The translations under genes were made by a program, and so were the position numbers. A stretch of DNA of 64,000 nt. Origin: Pseudomonas alliivorans (lineage in GTDB: Bacteria > Pseudomonadota > Gammaproteobacteria > Pseudomonadales > Pseudomonadaceae). The notes beneath the pieces are model-generated. The model did no database searches and was not told the origin of the DNA. It was given only the letters and a program-made list of their open reading frames with translations. The stretch spans positions 124,001 to 188,000 of the forward strand of contig NZ_JAFFZW010000006.1 of the NCBI RefSeq assembly GCF_017826695.1. Direction: 5' to 3'. Shown one piece after another: positions 40,487-48,952 of this stretch (the first letter of the stretch is position 1; each line of letters starts with the position of its first letter).

Positions 40487-41430
40487 TTGATGTTCACCCG
40501 GGGATCGACGGCCACTGTGGCAACGTCCGCCAGAAAATTCACCATGACTGTCGCGCAGGCCAGCACCATCGCGACGCCCTGCACCACCATGTAGTCGCGG
40601 CTGAAGATGCCACGCACCAGTAACTGACCAATGCCCGGAATGGCGAACAGGCTTTCGACGACCACAGTGCCGCTGATCAGCCAGCCGATGTTGACCGCCA
40701 GGAGATTGATGGAAGGTACCAGCGAGTTGGGCAGAACGTGACGGCGGAACAGTGCACCTTCACTGACACCCCGGGCACGGGCTGCGGTGACGTGATCGGC
40801 CTGCAATTCCATCAGCATGCTGGCGCGCAGGTTGCGCACCAGAACTGCGGCTAAAGCCAGCGCAATGGTCAGGCACGGCAGCACCATGTGATGAAGCTTG
40901 TCCAGCCAGTCGTTGCCATAGCCTGACACCGGAAACCAGCCCAGCTTCACGCTGAACAGCAGGATCAACATGATGCCCAGCCAGAAAGCGGGCATGCCCA
41001 GCCCTGTGGTGGTGAACACGCGAATCAGGTTATCGCCCCAACTGCCTTTGTTGCGCGCGGCAAGGGTGGCCAGCGGGATAGCAATCAGCAGGGCCAGCAA
41101 TACGCTGCCCAGCACCAGAAACAGCGTGGGCTCCAGGCGTGTGACGATCAGTTTCAAGACATCGATCTTGTACAACAGCGATTTGCCCATATCGCCCTGT
41201 ACCAGGTTTTTCATGAAATAGACGTATTGCATCCACATCGGCTGATCAAGGCCGTACTGGGCACGAATGTTGGCCAGCGCATCGGGCGTGCTGCGGGCCC
41301 CCAGCAGGATGCGCGCCGGATCGCCGGGTATCGAGCGCACCAGAATGAAGGTCACCAGACTGATCCCGAACAATACAGGCAAGAGCTGCAGCGGGCGCTG
41401 GAGAATGAAACGATAACGACCCAGATTCAT
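40483..41430 (-). CDS. Peptide-type ABC transporter permease (DppB-like)
   Basis: A 315-residue inner-membrane permease, first gene of the importer operon. Features: N-terminal helix 'LQLLPVLFGISLVTFILVRSIPGDPA', 'YVYFMKNLVQGDMGKSLLY' and the EAA loop 'HVTAARARGVSEGALFRRHVLPNSLVPSINLL' (about 221-252). The promoter should lie in the 428-base gap to luxR, which also holds a REP hairpin and a lux-box-like site. If LuxR activates divergently, this operon would be a target. Confidence 0.93.
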   Translation of the reverse strand: MNLGRYRFILQRPLQLLPVLFGISLVTFILVRSIPGDPARILLGARSTPDALANIRAQYGLDQPMWMQYVYFMKNLVQGDMGKSLLYKIDVLKLIVTRLEPTLFLVLGSVLLALLIAIPLATLAARNKGSWGDNLIRVFTTTGLGMPAFWLGIMLILLFSVKLGWFPVSGYGNDWLDKLHHMVLPCLTIALALAAVLVRNLRASMLMELQADHVTAARARGVSEGALFRRHVLPNSLVPSINLLAVNIGWLISGTVVVESLFAIPGIGQLLVRGIFSRDYMVVQGVAMVLACATVMVNFLADVATVAVDPRVNIK

Positions 41431-41605
41431 TACATGTCCCGAGGTGGTTGAAGAAGATCAAGCAGGACCGAAAAAATCGCTGCGGGCCTCTCATGATAGA
41501 ACGACACTTCAGAACCGTTGGAAAACACCTGTCGCGTGATCCCGCTTCGCAGCAGATAACCGTCTTCTATCAGACAAAACGTAACCTGCGGGTGAAACGA
41601 AATGG

Positions 41606-41641
41606 TGTGGGAGGTGGCTTGCCGGCAAGCCGCCTCCCACA
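41606..41641. repeat. REP-like extragenic palindrome
   Basis: A 36-base near-perfect palindrome centred on GCCGGC at 41621-41626. TGTGGGAGG on the left mirrors CCTCCCACA on the right, with one T/C mismatch in the arms. Its GTGGGAG...CTCCCAC form is typical of Pseudomonas REP elements, which are bound by RAYT transposases and DNA gyrase and can protect mRNA ends. Confidence 0.8.
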
Positions 41642-41733
41642 GTGCCCTTTTCTCCGCGAGACACCGCGGTGCCGGGCACTCGCGATGCCCAAGCAACCAT
41701 GACTCAACCCTATCGCGCCGCTTGTCGGGTGAC

Positions 41734-41753
41734 AGCTAGCAATTTTTATAGGT
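41734..41753. promoter_or_regulatory. lux-box-like site upstream of luxR
   Basis: AGCTAGCAATTTTTATAGGT agrees with the Vibrio lux box (ACCTG-N10-CAGGT form) at about 10 of 20 positions, including ATAGGT for ACAGGT at the right end. It lies 106 bases before the luxR ATG and ~300 bases from the divergent permease. Weaker than the site before pip. Confidence 0.4.
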
Positions 41754-41858
41754 TTTTCAACTCACAGGTCATTCGGATTCGGGCGCGTGGCACCGTCTTT
41801 GCTTCGTTCATTGCTATAGTTGTCACTCGATGGGTCGAATGACAAAGGAAGTCATGCC

Positions 41859-42623
41859 ATGCACGTGAGGTTGTCGGATTTCAATACACGTCTACAGTCT
41901 GCGGCCACGCTGGACCAGCAGATGGACTGCGCTTGGATGCTCGCTGCAGGACTCGGTTTCGACGCAGTGGTTTATGATTACAGCCCGGTGCCCGTGTCCC
42001 ATGATGGTGCACTGATCACCCCTTCATTGCTTGCACTGCGCAACGCACCCGAAGACTGGCACACGCTCTGGTGCCGCAAGGGCTATTACCAGATCGACCC
42101 TGTTCAGCAACTGGCGGTAAACAGCGTTTCGCCCTTCGTCTGGTCTTACCAGCCCAAGGCAGAAACCGTGTTACGCACAGTCATCAAGGACCTGCACACA
42201 CCTGTGGTGCGCTATCTCAACGAATTTCATATGACCTGCGGCGTGACGGTGCCGATCCACATGCCCAGAGGTGGGTTCGCAACGCTCACTGGTATTTGCT
42301 CCGACAGCAGCAACGCGGCGCTGGAAGACGCCAGACAAAGTCTCGCCGAGTTCGGCCTGCTGGCACATGCCTTTCAAGAAGTGGCGTACCCGATGTTCGA
42401 CGAGGCGATGCACTCCTGCACGGCAATCAAGCTCACGCGCCGTGAACGTGAATGCCTGCGCTGGTCCGCCGATGGCCTGACGGCCAAGGAAATTGCCCAG
42501 CACCTCAACCGCTCCGTTGCCACCGTGACACTGCACCTCAACTCCGCCATGCAGAAGCTCGGGGCGAAGAACCGCGTGCAGGCTGTGGTGCGCGCTGTAC
42601 ATTATAGATTGCTGGACAGCTGA
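41859..42623 (+). CDS. LuxR-family solo regulator of the plant-associated (PipR/PsoR) type
   Basis: A 254-residue regulator with an N-terminal autoinducer-binding-type domain (about 15-165) and C-terminal LuxR helix-turn-helix (about 190-245, 'LTRRERECLRWSADGLTAKEIAQHLNRSVATVTLHLNSAMQKLGAKNR'). Aligning to TraR, W67 and D80 keep W57 and D70, but the Y61 position is W71 and the Y53 position is Ala63. Tyr61-to-Trp is the hallmark of solos that respond to plant compounds rather than acyl-homoserine lactones. No luxI gene is present. ATG 41859 follows AAAGGAAG. It is followed by pip and preceded by a divergent peptide-type ABC importer, the PipR arrangement. Confidence 0.9.
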   Translation: MHVRLSDFNTRLQSAATLDQQMDCAWMLAAGLGFDAVVYDYSPVPVSHDGALITPSLLALRNAPEDWHTLWCRKGYYQIDPVQQLAVNSVSPFVWSYQPKAETVLRTVIKDLHTPVVRYLNEFHMTCGVTVPIHMPRGGFATLTGICSDSSNAALEDARQSLAEFGLLAHAFQEVAYPMFDEAMHSCTAIKLTRRERECLRWSADGLTAKEIAQHLNRSVATVTLHLNSAMQKLGAKNRVQAVVRAVHYRLLDS

Positions 42624-42644
42624 CCCTTTGTTTCAGGGGCAAAA

Positions 42645-42664
42645 CCTATCATTTTTTACAGTTA
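42645..42664 (+). promoter_or_regulatory. lux-box-like site in the pip promoter
   Basis: ACCTATCATTTTTTACAGTT matches the Vibrio lux box at 12 of 20 positions, with ACCT at the left and TACAG at the right in correct register. It is centred ~66 bases before the pip ATG in the 97-base gap after luxR, as expected for LuxR-dependent activation. Confidence 0.6.
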
Positions 42665-42720
42665 TCGCTGACGACACACAGCGCTAAGGTGCCCCGATCC
42701 ATAACCGGGAGACCGACAGC

Positions 42721-43635
42721 ATGTCAGAGATCACAATTCAGGAAGATAAAGCACCTTTTGGCCAATACCAGACCTGGTATCGGGTAACAGGCGATCTGCG
42801 TGGTCCCCACACGCCGCTGGTCATCCTGCATGGCGGTCCCGGCTGCACCCATGACTACGTGGATGCGTTCAAGGACATCGCCAGCACCGGCCGCGCGGTT
42901 ATTCATTACGACCAGCTGGGCAACGGCAAATCGACCCATTTACCAGATAAAAAAGCGGATTTATGGACAGTCGATCTGTTTCTCGCTGAGCTGGACAACC
43001 TGCTGATGCACCTGGATATTGCCAACAACTACGCCCTGCTGGGCCAGTCCTGGGGCGGCATGCTCGCCTCCGAGCATGCGGTACGCCAACCGTCCGGGCT
43101 TAAGGCGCTGGTCATCGCCAATTCGCCAGCCGACATGCACACCTGGGTCAGCGAAGCCAACCGCCTGCGTCGGGAGTTGCCGGAAGCCGTACAGAAAACG
43201 CTTTTGCGACATGAACAGGCGGGCACTTTGCAGGACGATGAATACAAGGAAGCGTCTCGCCTCTTCTATAACCGTCACGTGTGCCGGGTTAACCCGTGGC
43301 CAGAGGAAGTGCAGCGTACTTTCGACCAGATCGATGAAGACCCGACCGTGTACCACGCCATGAACGGCCCGACCGAGTTTCATGTGATCGGCACCATGAA
43401 AGACTGGACCATTGTTGATCGTCTGCACCTCATTCAAGTGCCTACACTGCTGATTTCCGGCCGTTATGACGAAGCCACACCGCTCGTGGTGAAGCCTTAC
43501 CAGGACAACGTGCCTGACATTCAGTCGGTAGTTTTCGAAGAGTCCAGCCACATGCCGCACGTGGAAGAGCGCACGGCATGCATGGGTGTCACCGCGAAAT
43601 TTCTGGACAGTGCGACGGCCTCCGCGAAGGCCTGA
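42721..43635 (+). CDS. pip: Proline iminopeptidase
   Basis: A 304-residue alpha/beta-hydrolase peptidase (family S33) that removes N-terminal proline from peptides and may act on amides. Motifs: oxyanion 'LHGGPGCTHDYVD' (about 35-47), nucleophile 'LGQSWGGMLASEHA' (Ser near 107), Asp in 'LISGRYDEATP' and His in 'SSHMPHVEE' near the C-terminus. It is encoded downstream of the LuxR solo with a lux-box-like site between, the configuration in which pip is the regulator's main target in Xanthomonas and plant-associated Pseudomonas. It may process the inducer or supply peptides to the ABC importer. Confidence 0.93.
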   Translation: MSEITIQEDKAPFGQYQTWYRVTGDLRGPHTPLVILHGGPGCTHDYVDAFKDIASTGRAVIHYDQLGNGKSTHLPDKKADLWTVDLFLAELDNLLMHLDIANNYALLGQSWGGMLASEHAVRQPSGLKALVIANSPADMHTWVSEANRLRRELPEAVQKTLLRHEQAGTLQDDEYKEASRLFYNRHVCRVNPWPEEVQRTFDQIDEDPTVYHAMNGPTEFHVIGTMKDWTIVDRLHLIQVPTLLISGRYDEATPLVVKPYQDNVPDIQSVVFEESSHMPHVEERTACMGVTAKFLDSATASAKA

Positions 43636-44002
43636 TGCAACGCAACAGACTCTGGCCGAACATGAAGAGCATTTACTCCATGCTATCGGCCTCGCCGCCT
43701 CCCGATAAGTCGAGTGCGGCCGGCATCTGACGCGTACTTCCGGAACGCTGGACACTTCGCTGTTCAAATGCACCAACTCTTTAGAGCAAATACTTAACTA
43801 ATTTTCTATTAATCGGATAGATGAAATCTATAAGCCGATTCTTTACGCTCTTTCATCGCGCCGAGACACTTCCAGTAACGTCTATTTAAATGAATATTTC
43901 TTAACAAACATTCAACTCAATAAAGTTCTACTCCGGCAGAAACACTGTTTATAGGAAGGGAGCACTCTACCCTCCGCAAACGCTTTGCCACCGGAGGCAA
44001 AC
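43636..44002. other. 367-base AT-rich intergenic region
   Basis: The region after pip becomes markedly AT-rich (43780-43930) and ends in a GGAGG ribosome site for the MCP. It must hold the MCP promoter. No exact flagellar sigma-28 promoter was found, and no gene or clear terminator is visible. Confidence 0.45.
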
Positions 44003-45628
44003 ATGAACCTCAGATCCCTCAATATTTCACGCAGGGCGTCGCTCTGTTTCGGCATCATCACGGTCCTGCTGGTCGGGCTCGGTGTCTTTTCGTACGTACA
44101 GATGGGCCATCTTCGAGCGGCCGAACAGAACATCTCGCTGAATTCGCTTCCCAGCGTTCAGGTCATCGATGACATTCAGGTCGCCCTGCTTCATGCGCGC
44201 CTGGAAAGTATCCGAATGCTGGCCACCACTGAGCCGGCCTCGCATTCTTCGGCTGTCGCCAAAACCAATGACGCCATCGGAGCGCTTCAGTCGAGCAGTG
44301 AGTTCTATCGAAAGAACCTGATTTCCGGTGAGCAGGACCGCGTCAACTTCGACGATGCCGGCTCGAAGATGATGCAGTACATCGATGGCGTAAAACAGGT
44401 CATTGCGCTGGACTCCACGGATCACGAAAAAGCCCTTGTGTTCGCCAACACTGAGCAGGCGCAACGGGCTGTTGCGTATCAGGACAAGCTGACCGCCCTG
44501 CGCGAGCAGAACGTACAGGAAGCCAAGCGCTCCGGTGGCGATGCCACCGTGGTGTATGACCATAGCGTCAAAGTACTCATGGGCGTCGTGATCGTTGCCT
44601 TTATTCTCACGGTGTTCCTCGCCGTCGCTCTGACACGCAGCATTGTCGAACCGATCGGTTCATCGCTGAAACTGGCTGAAGACATCGCCGCAGGCGACCT
44701 GACCCGACAACTTGAAGTGACCGGCAAGGATGAAGCATCCCGTCTGATGCACGCGCTGAACCTGATGTCGAAGAACCTGCGCGACACCATTCAACAGATT
44801 TCCGGCGCCTCAACGCAATTGAGCACTGCTGCGGTCGAAATGACGTCCATCACCGAAAGTGCTGACCGTACCCTGCAACAGCAGAACAGCGAAATCGAAC
44901 AGGCGGCCACCGCCGTGAACGAAATGAGCGCTGCGGTAGAAGAAGTTGCGCGCAACGCAACATCAACGTCCGAGGCGGCCAAACAGTCTCGCGTAGCCGC
45001 TGAACTGGGCAACAGGCGGGTAACAGAAACGCTGACCGCGATGCAGGGGCTGACTCATAGGGTGGAAAGCTCTTCAGCGCAGGTCACCGCGCTTGCCAAT
45101 CAGGCGCAGGACATCAGCAAAGTGCTCAGCGTCATCCGGGCCATTGCCGAGCAAACCAACCTGCTGGCCCTGAACGCCGCCATCGAAGCCGCACGTGCCG
45201 GCGAGCAGGGCCGTGGCTTTGCCGTGGTGGCCGACGAGGTTCGCGCCCTGGCTCACCGTACGCAAACGTCCACTCAGGAAATCGAGCAAATGATTTCTGC
45301 CATTCAGGCAGGCTCCTCTGCAACGGTCGAATCCATGCAGAAGAGCACCCTGGAAGTGCACAGCACCCGCAAGACTGCCGAAGGGGCTGGCCAGTCGTTG
45401 CTCCAGATCACCGACTCGGTTCTCGAAATCAACAACCGCAACCTGCAGATTGCGACCGCTTCGGAAGAGCAGGCTCATGTTGCACGAGATGTGGACCGCA
45501 GCCTGATCAGCATTCGTGACCTGGCGATCCAGAGCAGCGAAGGCACTCGCCAGACACTGTTGGCCAGTAACGAATTGTCCAGACTTGCCGTGAACATGAA
45601 TAATCTGGTGTTGCGATTCAGGACGTAA
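44003..45628 (+). CDS. Methyl-accepting chemotaxis protein with four-helix-bundle sensor
   Basis: A 541-residue transmembrane chemoreceptor. TM1 is about residues 12-34 ('ASLCFGIITVLLVGLGVFSYV'). A ~150-residue periplasmic four-helix-bundle (4HB_MCP) domain follows, then TM2 about 190-212 ('VLMGVVIVAFILTVFLAVAL'), HAMP ('EPIGSSLKLAEDIAAGDLTRQLE') and the cytoplasmic signalling domain with tip 'VIRAIAEQTNLLALNAAIEAARAGEQGRGFAVVADEVRALAHRT'. ATG 44003 follows GGAGGCAAAC. Ligand is unknown. It is monocistronic; a GACGGTGA/TCACCGTC hairpin (45655-45679) lies 27 bases past the stop without a U-run. Confidence 0.93.
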   Translation: MNLRSLNISRRASLCFGIITVLLVGLGVFSYVQMGHLRAAEQNISLNSLPSVQVIDDIQVALLHARLESIRMLATTEPASHSSAVAKTNDAIGALQSSSEFYRKNLISGEQDRVNFDDAGSKMMQYIDGVKQVIALDSTDHEKALVFANTEQAQRAVAYQDKLTALREQNVQEAKRSGGDATVVYDHSVKVLMGVVIVAFILTVFLAVALTRSIVEPIGSSLKLAEDIAAGDLTRQLEVTGKDEASRLMHALNLMSKNLRDTIQQISGASTQLSTAAVEMTSITESADRTLQQQNSEIEQAATAVNEMSAAVEEVARNATSTSEAAKQSRVAAELGNRRVTETLTAMQGLTHRVESSSAQVTALANQAQDISKVLSVIRAIAEQTNLLALNAAIEAARAGEQGRGFAVVADEVRALAHRTQTSTQEIEQMISAIQAGSSATVESMQKSTLEVHSTRKTAEGAGQSLLQITDSVLEINNRNLQIATASEEQAHVARDVDRSLISIRDLAIQSSEGTRQTLLASNELSRLAVNMNNLVLRFRT

Positions 45629-45964
45629 TGTCGCAAACGACAAACAGGCCAAGGGACGGTGAACAGCACGATCACCGTCAGCGGCTTAACCGTTTTGACA
45701 GTCGTCCCGTCGGCCGTTTAGATCCAAACGAATGCGCAACAGGTCACCCTAATGATTTGACGGAATGAAAGTACACAGTAGTTGAGATTTTTTCTTCGAG
45801 ATTTTTATGTAGCGATGCAACTTGCACTATAAGCGTGCACAAAAAAAACGCCAAAATGCCATCACTCTTGCGTAATATAAGCGGATAGTCTCTGTATCAG
45901 TCACGTTACACACACGTCTCATCAGGTATGATGCGCACTACTCTGAGTAGTGGAAGTACGCGGC
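45629..45964. other. 336-base region upstream of the two-component pair
   Basis: It holds a small hairpin after the MCP gene, an AT-rich stretch at 45770-45900 likely to contain the promoter of the response regulator, and the 17-base palindrome at 45936. No gene was recognised. Confidence 0.45.
45936..45952. promoter_or_regulatory. Perfect 17-base palindrome before the response-regulator gene
   Basis: CACTACTC-T-GAGTAGTG is a perfect inverted repeat ending 12 bases before the ATG and touching its ribosome site. It could be an autoregulatory operator or, as RNA (seven pairs, three-base loop), a hairpin that limits translation. Confidence 0.45.
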
Positions 45965-46588
45965 ATGCCTTGCAGAATTATTGTGGCCGATGATCATCCG
46001 TTATTTCGCGAGGGCATGCTGCGCACTGTAGAACGCCTCGTGCCTGACGCGGTAATCGAGCAGGCTGGCAATCTTGATGAAGTGCTCGAACTGGCACGCT
46101 CGGGTGACGAGATTGATACGCTGGTCCTGGACTTGCGCTTTCCCGGCCTTGCTTCCATGCAGACCATTGCCGAACTTCGCAGGGAGTTCAAGCGCACGTC
46201 AATCATTGTCGTGTCCATGGTCGATGATATGGAAACCATTTCGGAGGTCATGGCGCATGGCGCCGATGGCTTTATCGGCAAGAATATCGATCCCGTGGAA
46301 ATAGCCGAAGCCTTCATTGCCATTCGCAATGGCGACGTGGTGGTCAAGTACAAGCCGGAAGGCTCGATTCTGAGTGACGTGGAAATATCTGCGCTCAGTC
46401 ACCTGACCAGCAGGCAGAAAGAAGTGCTTGGACTGGTCGCTTCAGGCAAGACCAACAAGGAGATTGCCAAGGAACTGGGCATCTCGCCCTTTACGGTGCG
46501 CATTCATGTTTCCAGTCTGCTCAAGACACTGGGCGTGCCCACCCGATCCGCTGCGGCCGCGCAATTTTCCAGCCTGTCCATCAAGTAA
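45965..46588 (+). CDS. NarL/LuxR-type response regulator
   Basis: A 207-residue regulator with receiver domain (about 1-120; D9/D10, phosphorylation site D56 in 'DTLVLDLRFPG', Lys in 'GFIGKNIDP') and a C-terminal LuxR-type helix-turn-helix (about 140-200, 'LTSRQKEVLGLVASGKTNKEIAKELGISPFTVRIHVSSLLKTLG'). ATG 45965 has GGAAG upstream; a GTG at 45950 is inside the palindrome and less likely. The hybrid kinase gene starts five bases after its stop, so they form a cognate pair. Candidate targets are the nearby lipoprotein and FadL genes sharing a 16-base palindrome. Confidence 0.92.
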   Translation: MPCRIIVADDHPLFREGMLRTVERLVPDAVIEQAGNLDEVLELARSGDEIDTLVLDLRFPGLASMQTIAELRREFKRTSIIVVSMVDDMETISEVMAHGADGFIGKNIDPVEIAEAFIAIRNGDVVVKYKPEGSILSDVEISALSHLTSRQKEVLGLVASGKTNKEIAKELGISPFTVRIHVSSLLKTLGVPTRSAAAAQFSSLSIK

Positions 46589-46593
46589 CCGCC

Positions 46594-48255
46594 ATGTCGA
46601 TATTGCCCAAACGCATTGATCTGGAAATGACACAGGCGCTATTGCGCATGGCCGTCATTGCCACTTCGACGCTGTACACGCTTATAACGTATGCGCTCGA
46701 TGAAATCTCCGACGAGCGCATGTTTGTCATTCTGGGTTACTGCCTGGGTTTCGGCATTGTGACGATCGGCCTGATCGTACGTATTGCCCAACGTCCGGGG
46801 GCTTCCGGCAGGCGACGCCTGTTTGCGCTGGTCACTGACAATCTGGCGGGCATCGTCACCATTTCCGTGGGTGGCGAAGCATTGCTTCCGGTGTACTCGG
46901 TCATGCTGAGCATGACCGTCGGTTACGGCATGCGTTACGGGCGCAATTACCTGTTGCTGGCAACCGGTTTTTCGATGATTTCCTTACTGATCATCATTGC
47001 CCTGACACCTTTCCTGCGCGAACACCACGCGGTCGCGGTCATGATGATCCTGACGATGCTGGTGCTGCCGTTGTTTGTTTACTTCCTGCTGGGCCGACTG
47101 CATCTGGCGCTCAAGGAGACCGAAGAAGCCAACCAGGCCAAGTCACGGTTTCTGGCCCAGGCCAGTCATGACCTGCGCCAACCGATTCACTCGATCAGCC
47201 TGTTCACCGCCTGCCTGCGCGATGCCAGCCTGGGTGACAATGAGCGTCGACTGGTCGATAACATCGACCGCGCACTGGGTTCGGTCGAGCAGTTGTTTCG
47301 CTCGTTGCTGGACATCTACACACTCAATCGGGGTGAAGTCACGCCGCGCCTGGAGACAGTCGATGTAGATGCGCTGCTCAAGGGTCTGGCGAGCCAGAAC
47401 AGCGAAGCTGCCAGCTGGGCCGGTGTGCAGATTCGTGTACGCAACAGCAAACACCACGTGCATACCGACCCGGCGCTGCTCAGTACACTGTTGCAGAATC
47501 TGATTTCCAACACGTTCAAATACGCCCCCGGCAAACCGATACTCATCGGCTGTCGCAAACACAAGGGCAAGCTGGACATTGGCGTTTATGACCAGGGTCG
47601 CGGTATTTCCGCCGAGCATTTGCCCCACCTGTGCAACGAGTTTTATCGCGTGCGGGAAAAGCGCGACCGGGACATCGAGGGTGTCGGGCTGGGTCTGAGT
47701 ATTGTCAGCCGCATCGCGCGGCTCATGAAATTGAAGGTCAATATCCGCTCGATTCCGGAGCGCGGTACGGGCGTGATTGTTGCGGGATTGCCCGTCGTCA
47801 CCGCCAGTCTGCCCGTCCAGATTTCGAACATCGACTGGAACAAGCGTCTGCTCGGCGGACTGCGGGTCATGCTGATCGAGGACAATCAGAGCGTGCTGCA
47901 AGCCACCGCCATGTTATTGGGAAAATGGGGATGTAACGTCCAGACCTCTGTCAGCATTCCCGATGCCCACGTTGACTGCGATCTGGTCATCACCGATTTC
48001 GATCTGGACCGCAGCGCATCAGGCGCCGACTGCATCGCTTACCTGAACCGGCTGGAAGGCCGACGGATTCCTGCCATCGTGATCACCGGGCACGAACTTC
48101 AACATGTCCGTCAGGCATTGAATGACCCTGATATTCCGGTGCTCTCCAAACCGGTCCGCCCTGCTGAACTTCGCTCACTGTTGCTGAGCTTCAAGGTGGG
48201 TTCTAAACCATCGTCCGATGGGCAAAATGACGAATCTGTTTCGGTGCTTCAATAG
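46594..48255 (+). CDS. Hybrid sensor histidine kinase with multi-span membrane sensor and receiver
   Basis: A 553-residue kinase. The N-terminal ~165 residues contain about six hydrophobic helices and little periplasmic loop, suggesting it senses a membrane or lipophilic signal. Next come a dimerisation/H-box ('FLAQASHDLRQPIHS', H192), an ATPase domain ('LLQNLISNTFKYAPG', 'VYDQGRGIS', 'GVGLGLSIV') and a C-terminal receiver (about 425-540; 'MLIEDNQ', Asp in 'LVITDFDLD', Lys in 'LSKPVRP'). The last seven bases overlap the convergent lipoprotein gene. A lipophilic signal would fit a role in controlling FadL, but this is speculative. Confidence 0.92.
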   Translation: MSILPKRIDLEMTQALLRMAVIATSTLYTLITYALDEISDERMFVILGYCLGFGIVTIGLIVRIAQRPGASGRRRLFALVTDNLAGIVTISVGGEALLPVYSVMLSMTVGYGMRYGRNYLLLATGFSMISLLIIIALTPFLREHHAVAVMMILTMLVLPLFVYFLLGRLHLALKETEEANQAKSRFLAQASHDLRQPIHSISLFTACLRDASLGDNERRLVDNIDRALGSVEQLFRSLLDIYTLNRGEVTPRLETVDVDALLKGLASQNSEAASWAGVQIRVRNSKHHVHTDPALLSTLLQNLISNTFKYAPGKPILIGCRKHKGKLDIGVYDQGRGISAEHLPHLCNEFYRVREKRDRDIEGVGLGLSIVSRIARLMKLKVNIRSIPERGTGVIVAGLPVVTASLPVQISNIDWNKRLLGGLRVMLIEDNQSVLQATAMLLGKWGCNVQTSVSIPDAHVDCDLVITDFDLDRSASGADCIAYLNRLEGRRIPAIVITGHELQHVRQALNDPDIPVLSKPVRPAELRSLLLSFKVGSKPSSDGQNDESVSVLQ

Positions 48256-48755
48256 GTTCTGAAGTCACGTACTATGTCACCTCTGAACTCGATATAAAGT
48301 CGAGTGATCTTCACTTTTTGACCTGGCGCACTGGCGCCTGAAAGTGAACCCGCGTCATCCATGATCTCTTGCGCGTCTCCCACCTTGTTCTGGCCCGTAA
48401 TGATTGCACTTGCAGAGTCACCGGCCCCGTATCGGCTCGTGTATTTGTAAGCCATATCGGTAAGCTTGCCCAATTGCGATTCGCTACGATCGTAAAGCCA
48501 TTCGGAAGAATCATTGCCCAAATTATCCCTTACGCGTGTGGGCGCGCCAAACTTTTCACGGATCTGTTGTTTGGACGACTTGTTGACGACGATATTGCTT
48601 TTAATGAACTCGGGCGCATATTTGGCTTCACCCGTTAAAGAGTCCAGCCCGCCAAATGGAGTACCCCCGCCGGTTGAACAGGCCGTCAGTGCCGTCATTA
48701 TCAATCCTGCGGCTGCCCATCCTTTTAACCTTGCCACTCGGCCAACCCCACCCAT
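48249..48755 (-). CDS. Small lipoprotein with SmpA/BamE-like C-terminus
   Basis: A 168-residue predicted lipoprotein. The signal ends in the lipobox 'LTAC' (Cys near 26), followed by a Gly/Ser-rich linker. The segment 'SSKQQIREKFGAPTRVRDNLGNDSSEWLYDRSE' (about 60-92) resembles the SmpA/BamE/OmlA fold ('...V...lG.P...W.Y'), suggesting a role in envelope protein complexes. ATG 48755 has GGAGAG seven bases upstream; a GTG at 48770 falls in that site. Its upstream region carries a palindrome matching one in front of fadL at nearly the same distance, so the two genes may be co-regulated. Exact function unknown. Confidence 0.8.
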   Translation of the reverse strand: MGGVGRVARLKGWAAAGLIMTALTACSTGGGTPFGGLDSLTGEAKYAPEFIKSNIVVNKSSKQQIREKFGAPTRVRDNLGNDSSEWLYDRSESQLGKLTDMAYKYTSRYGAGDSASAIITGQNKVGDAQEIMDDAGSLSGASAPGQKVKITRLYIEFRGDIVRDFRTY

Positions 48756-48918
48756 TTCAGCGCTCTCCACTATCAGCCTATCGTTAAGGGTCTATCGAAA
48801 ATCCGGCGCGAAACGTCTCGCAAGGCCACTGTAATCAGCGGCCCTGAAGGTGAATGTGCATAGAAGATTCGATATCAGCTAGTTGAGTAGGGTAAGTGGC
48901 TCGACCGATGCAGGGCTA

Positions 48919-48934
48919 TAGTGCAGATGTACTA
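48919..48934. promoter_or_regulatory. Palindrome upstream of the lipoprotein gene
   Basis: TAGTGCA-GA-TGTACTA, an inverted repeat with one mismatch, lies 164 bases upstream of the minus-strand lipoprotein start. It matches the copy before fadL; on the minus strand both read TAGTACA-YCTGY-ACTAT. Confidence 0.55.
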
Positions 48935-48952
48935 GTCAGGTCTTCAGACAGA

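Larger units (their letters stand above)
41431..41858. other. 428-base divergent region between ABC operon and luxR
   Basis: It carries the promoters of the importer operon (leftward) and luxR (rightward), a REP-like palindrome at 41606 and a lux-box-like site at 41734. Short frames in the region have no ribosome sites and cross the palindrome, so no protein gene is called. Confidence 0.5.

Noticed and set aside
43800..43860. Flagellar sigma-28 promoter before the MCP gene (GCCGATTC)
   Set aside because: No TAAA-like -35 at the required 15-base spacing.
45655..45679. Terminator after the MCP gene
   Set aside because: GACGGTGA/TCACCGTC stem is perfect but no U-run follows; mentioned only as a hairpin.
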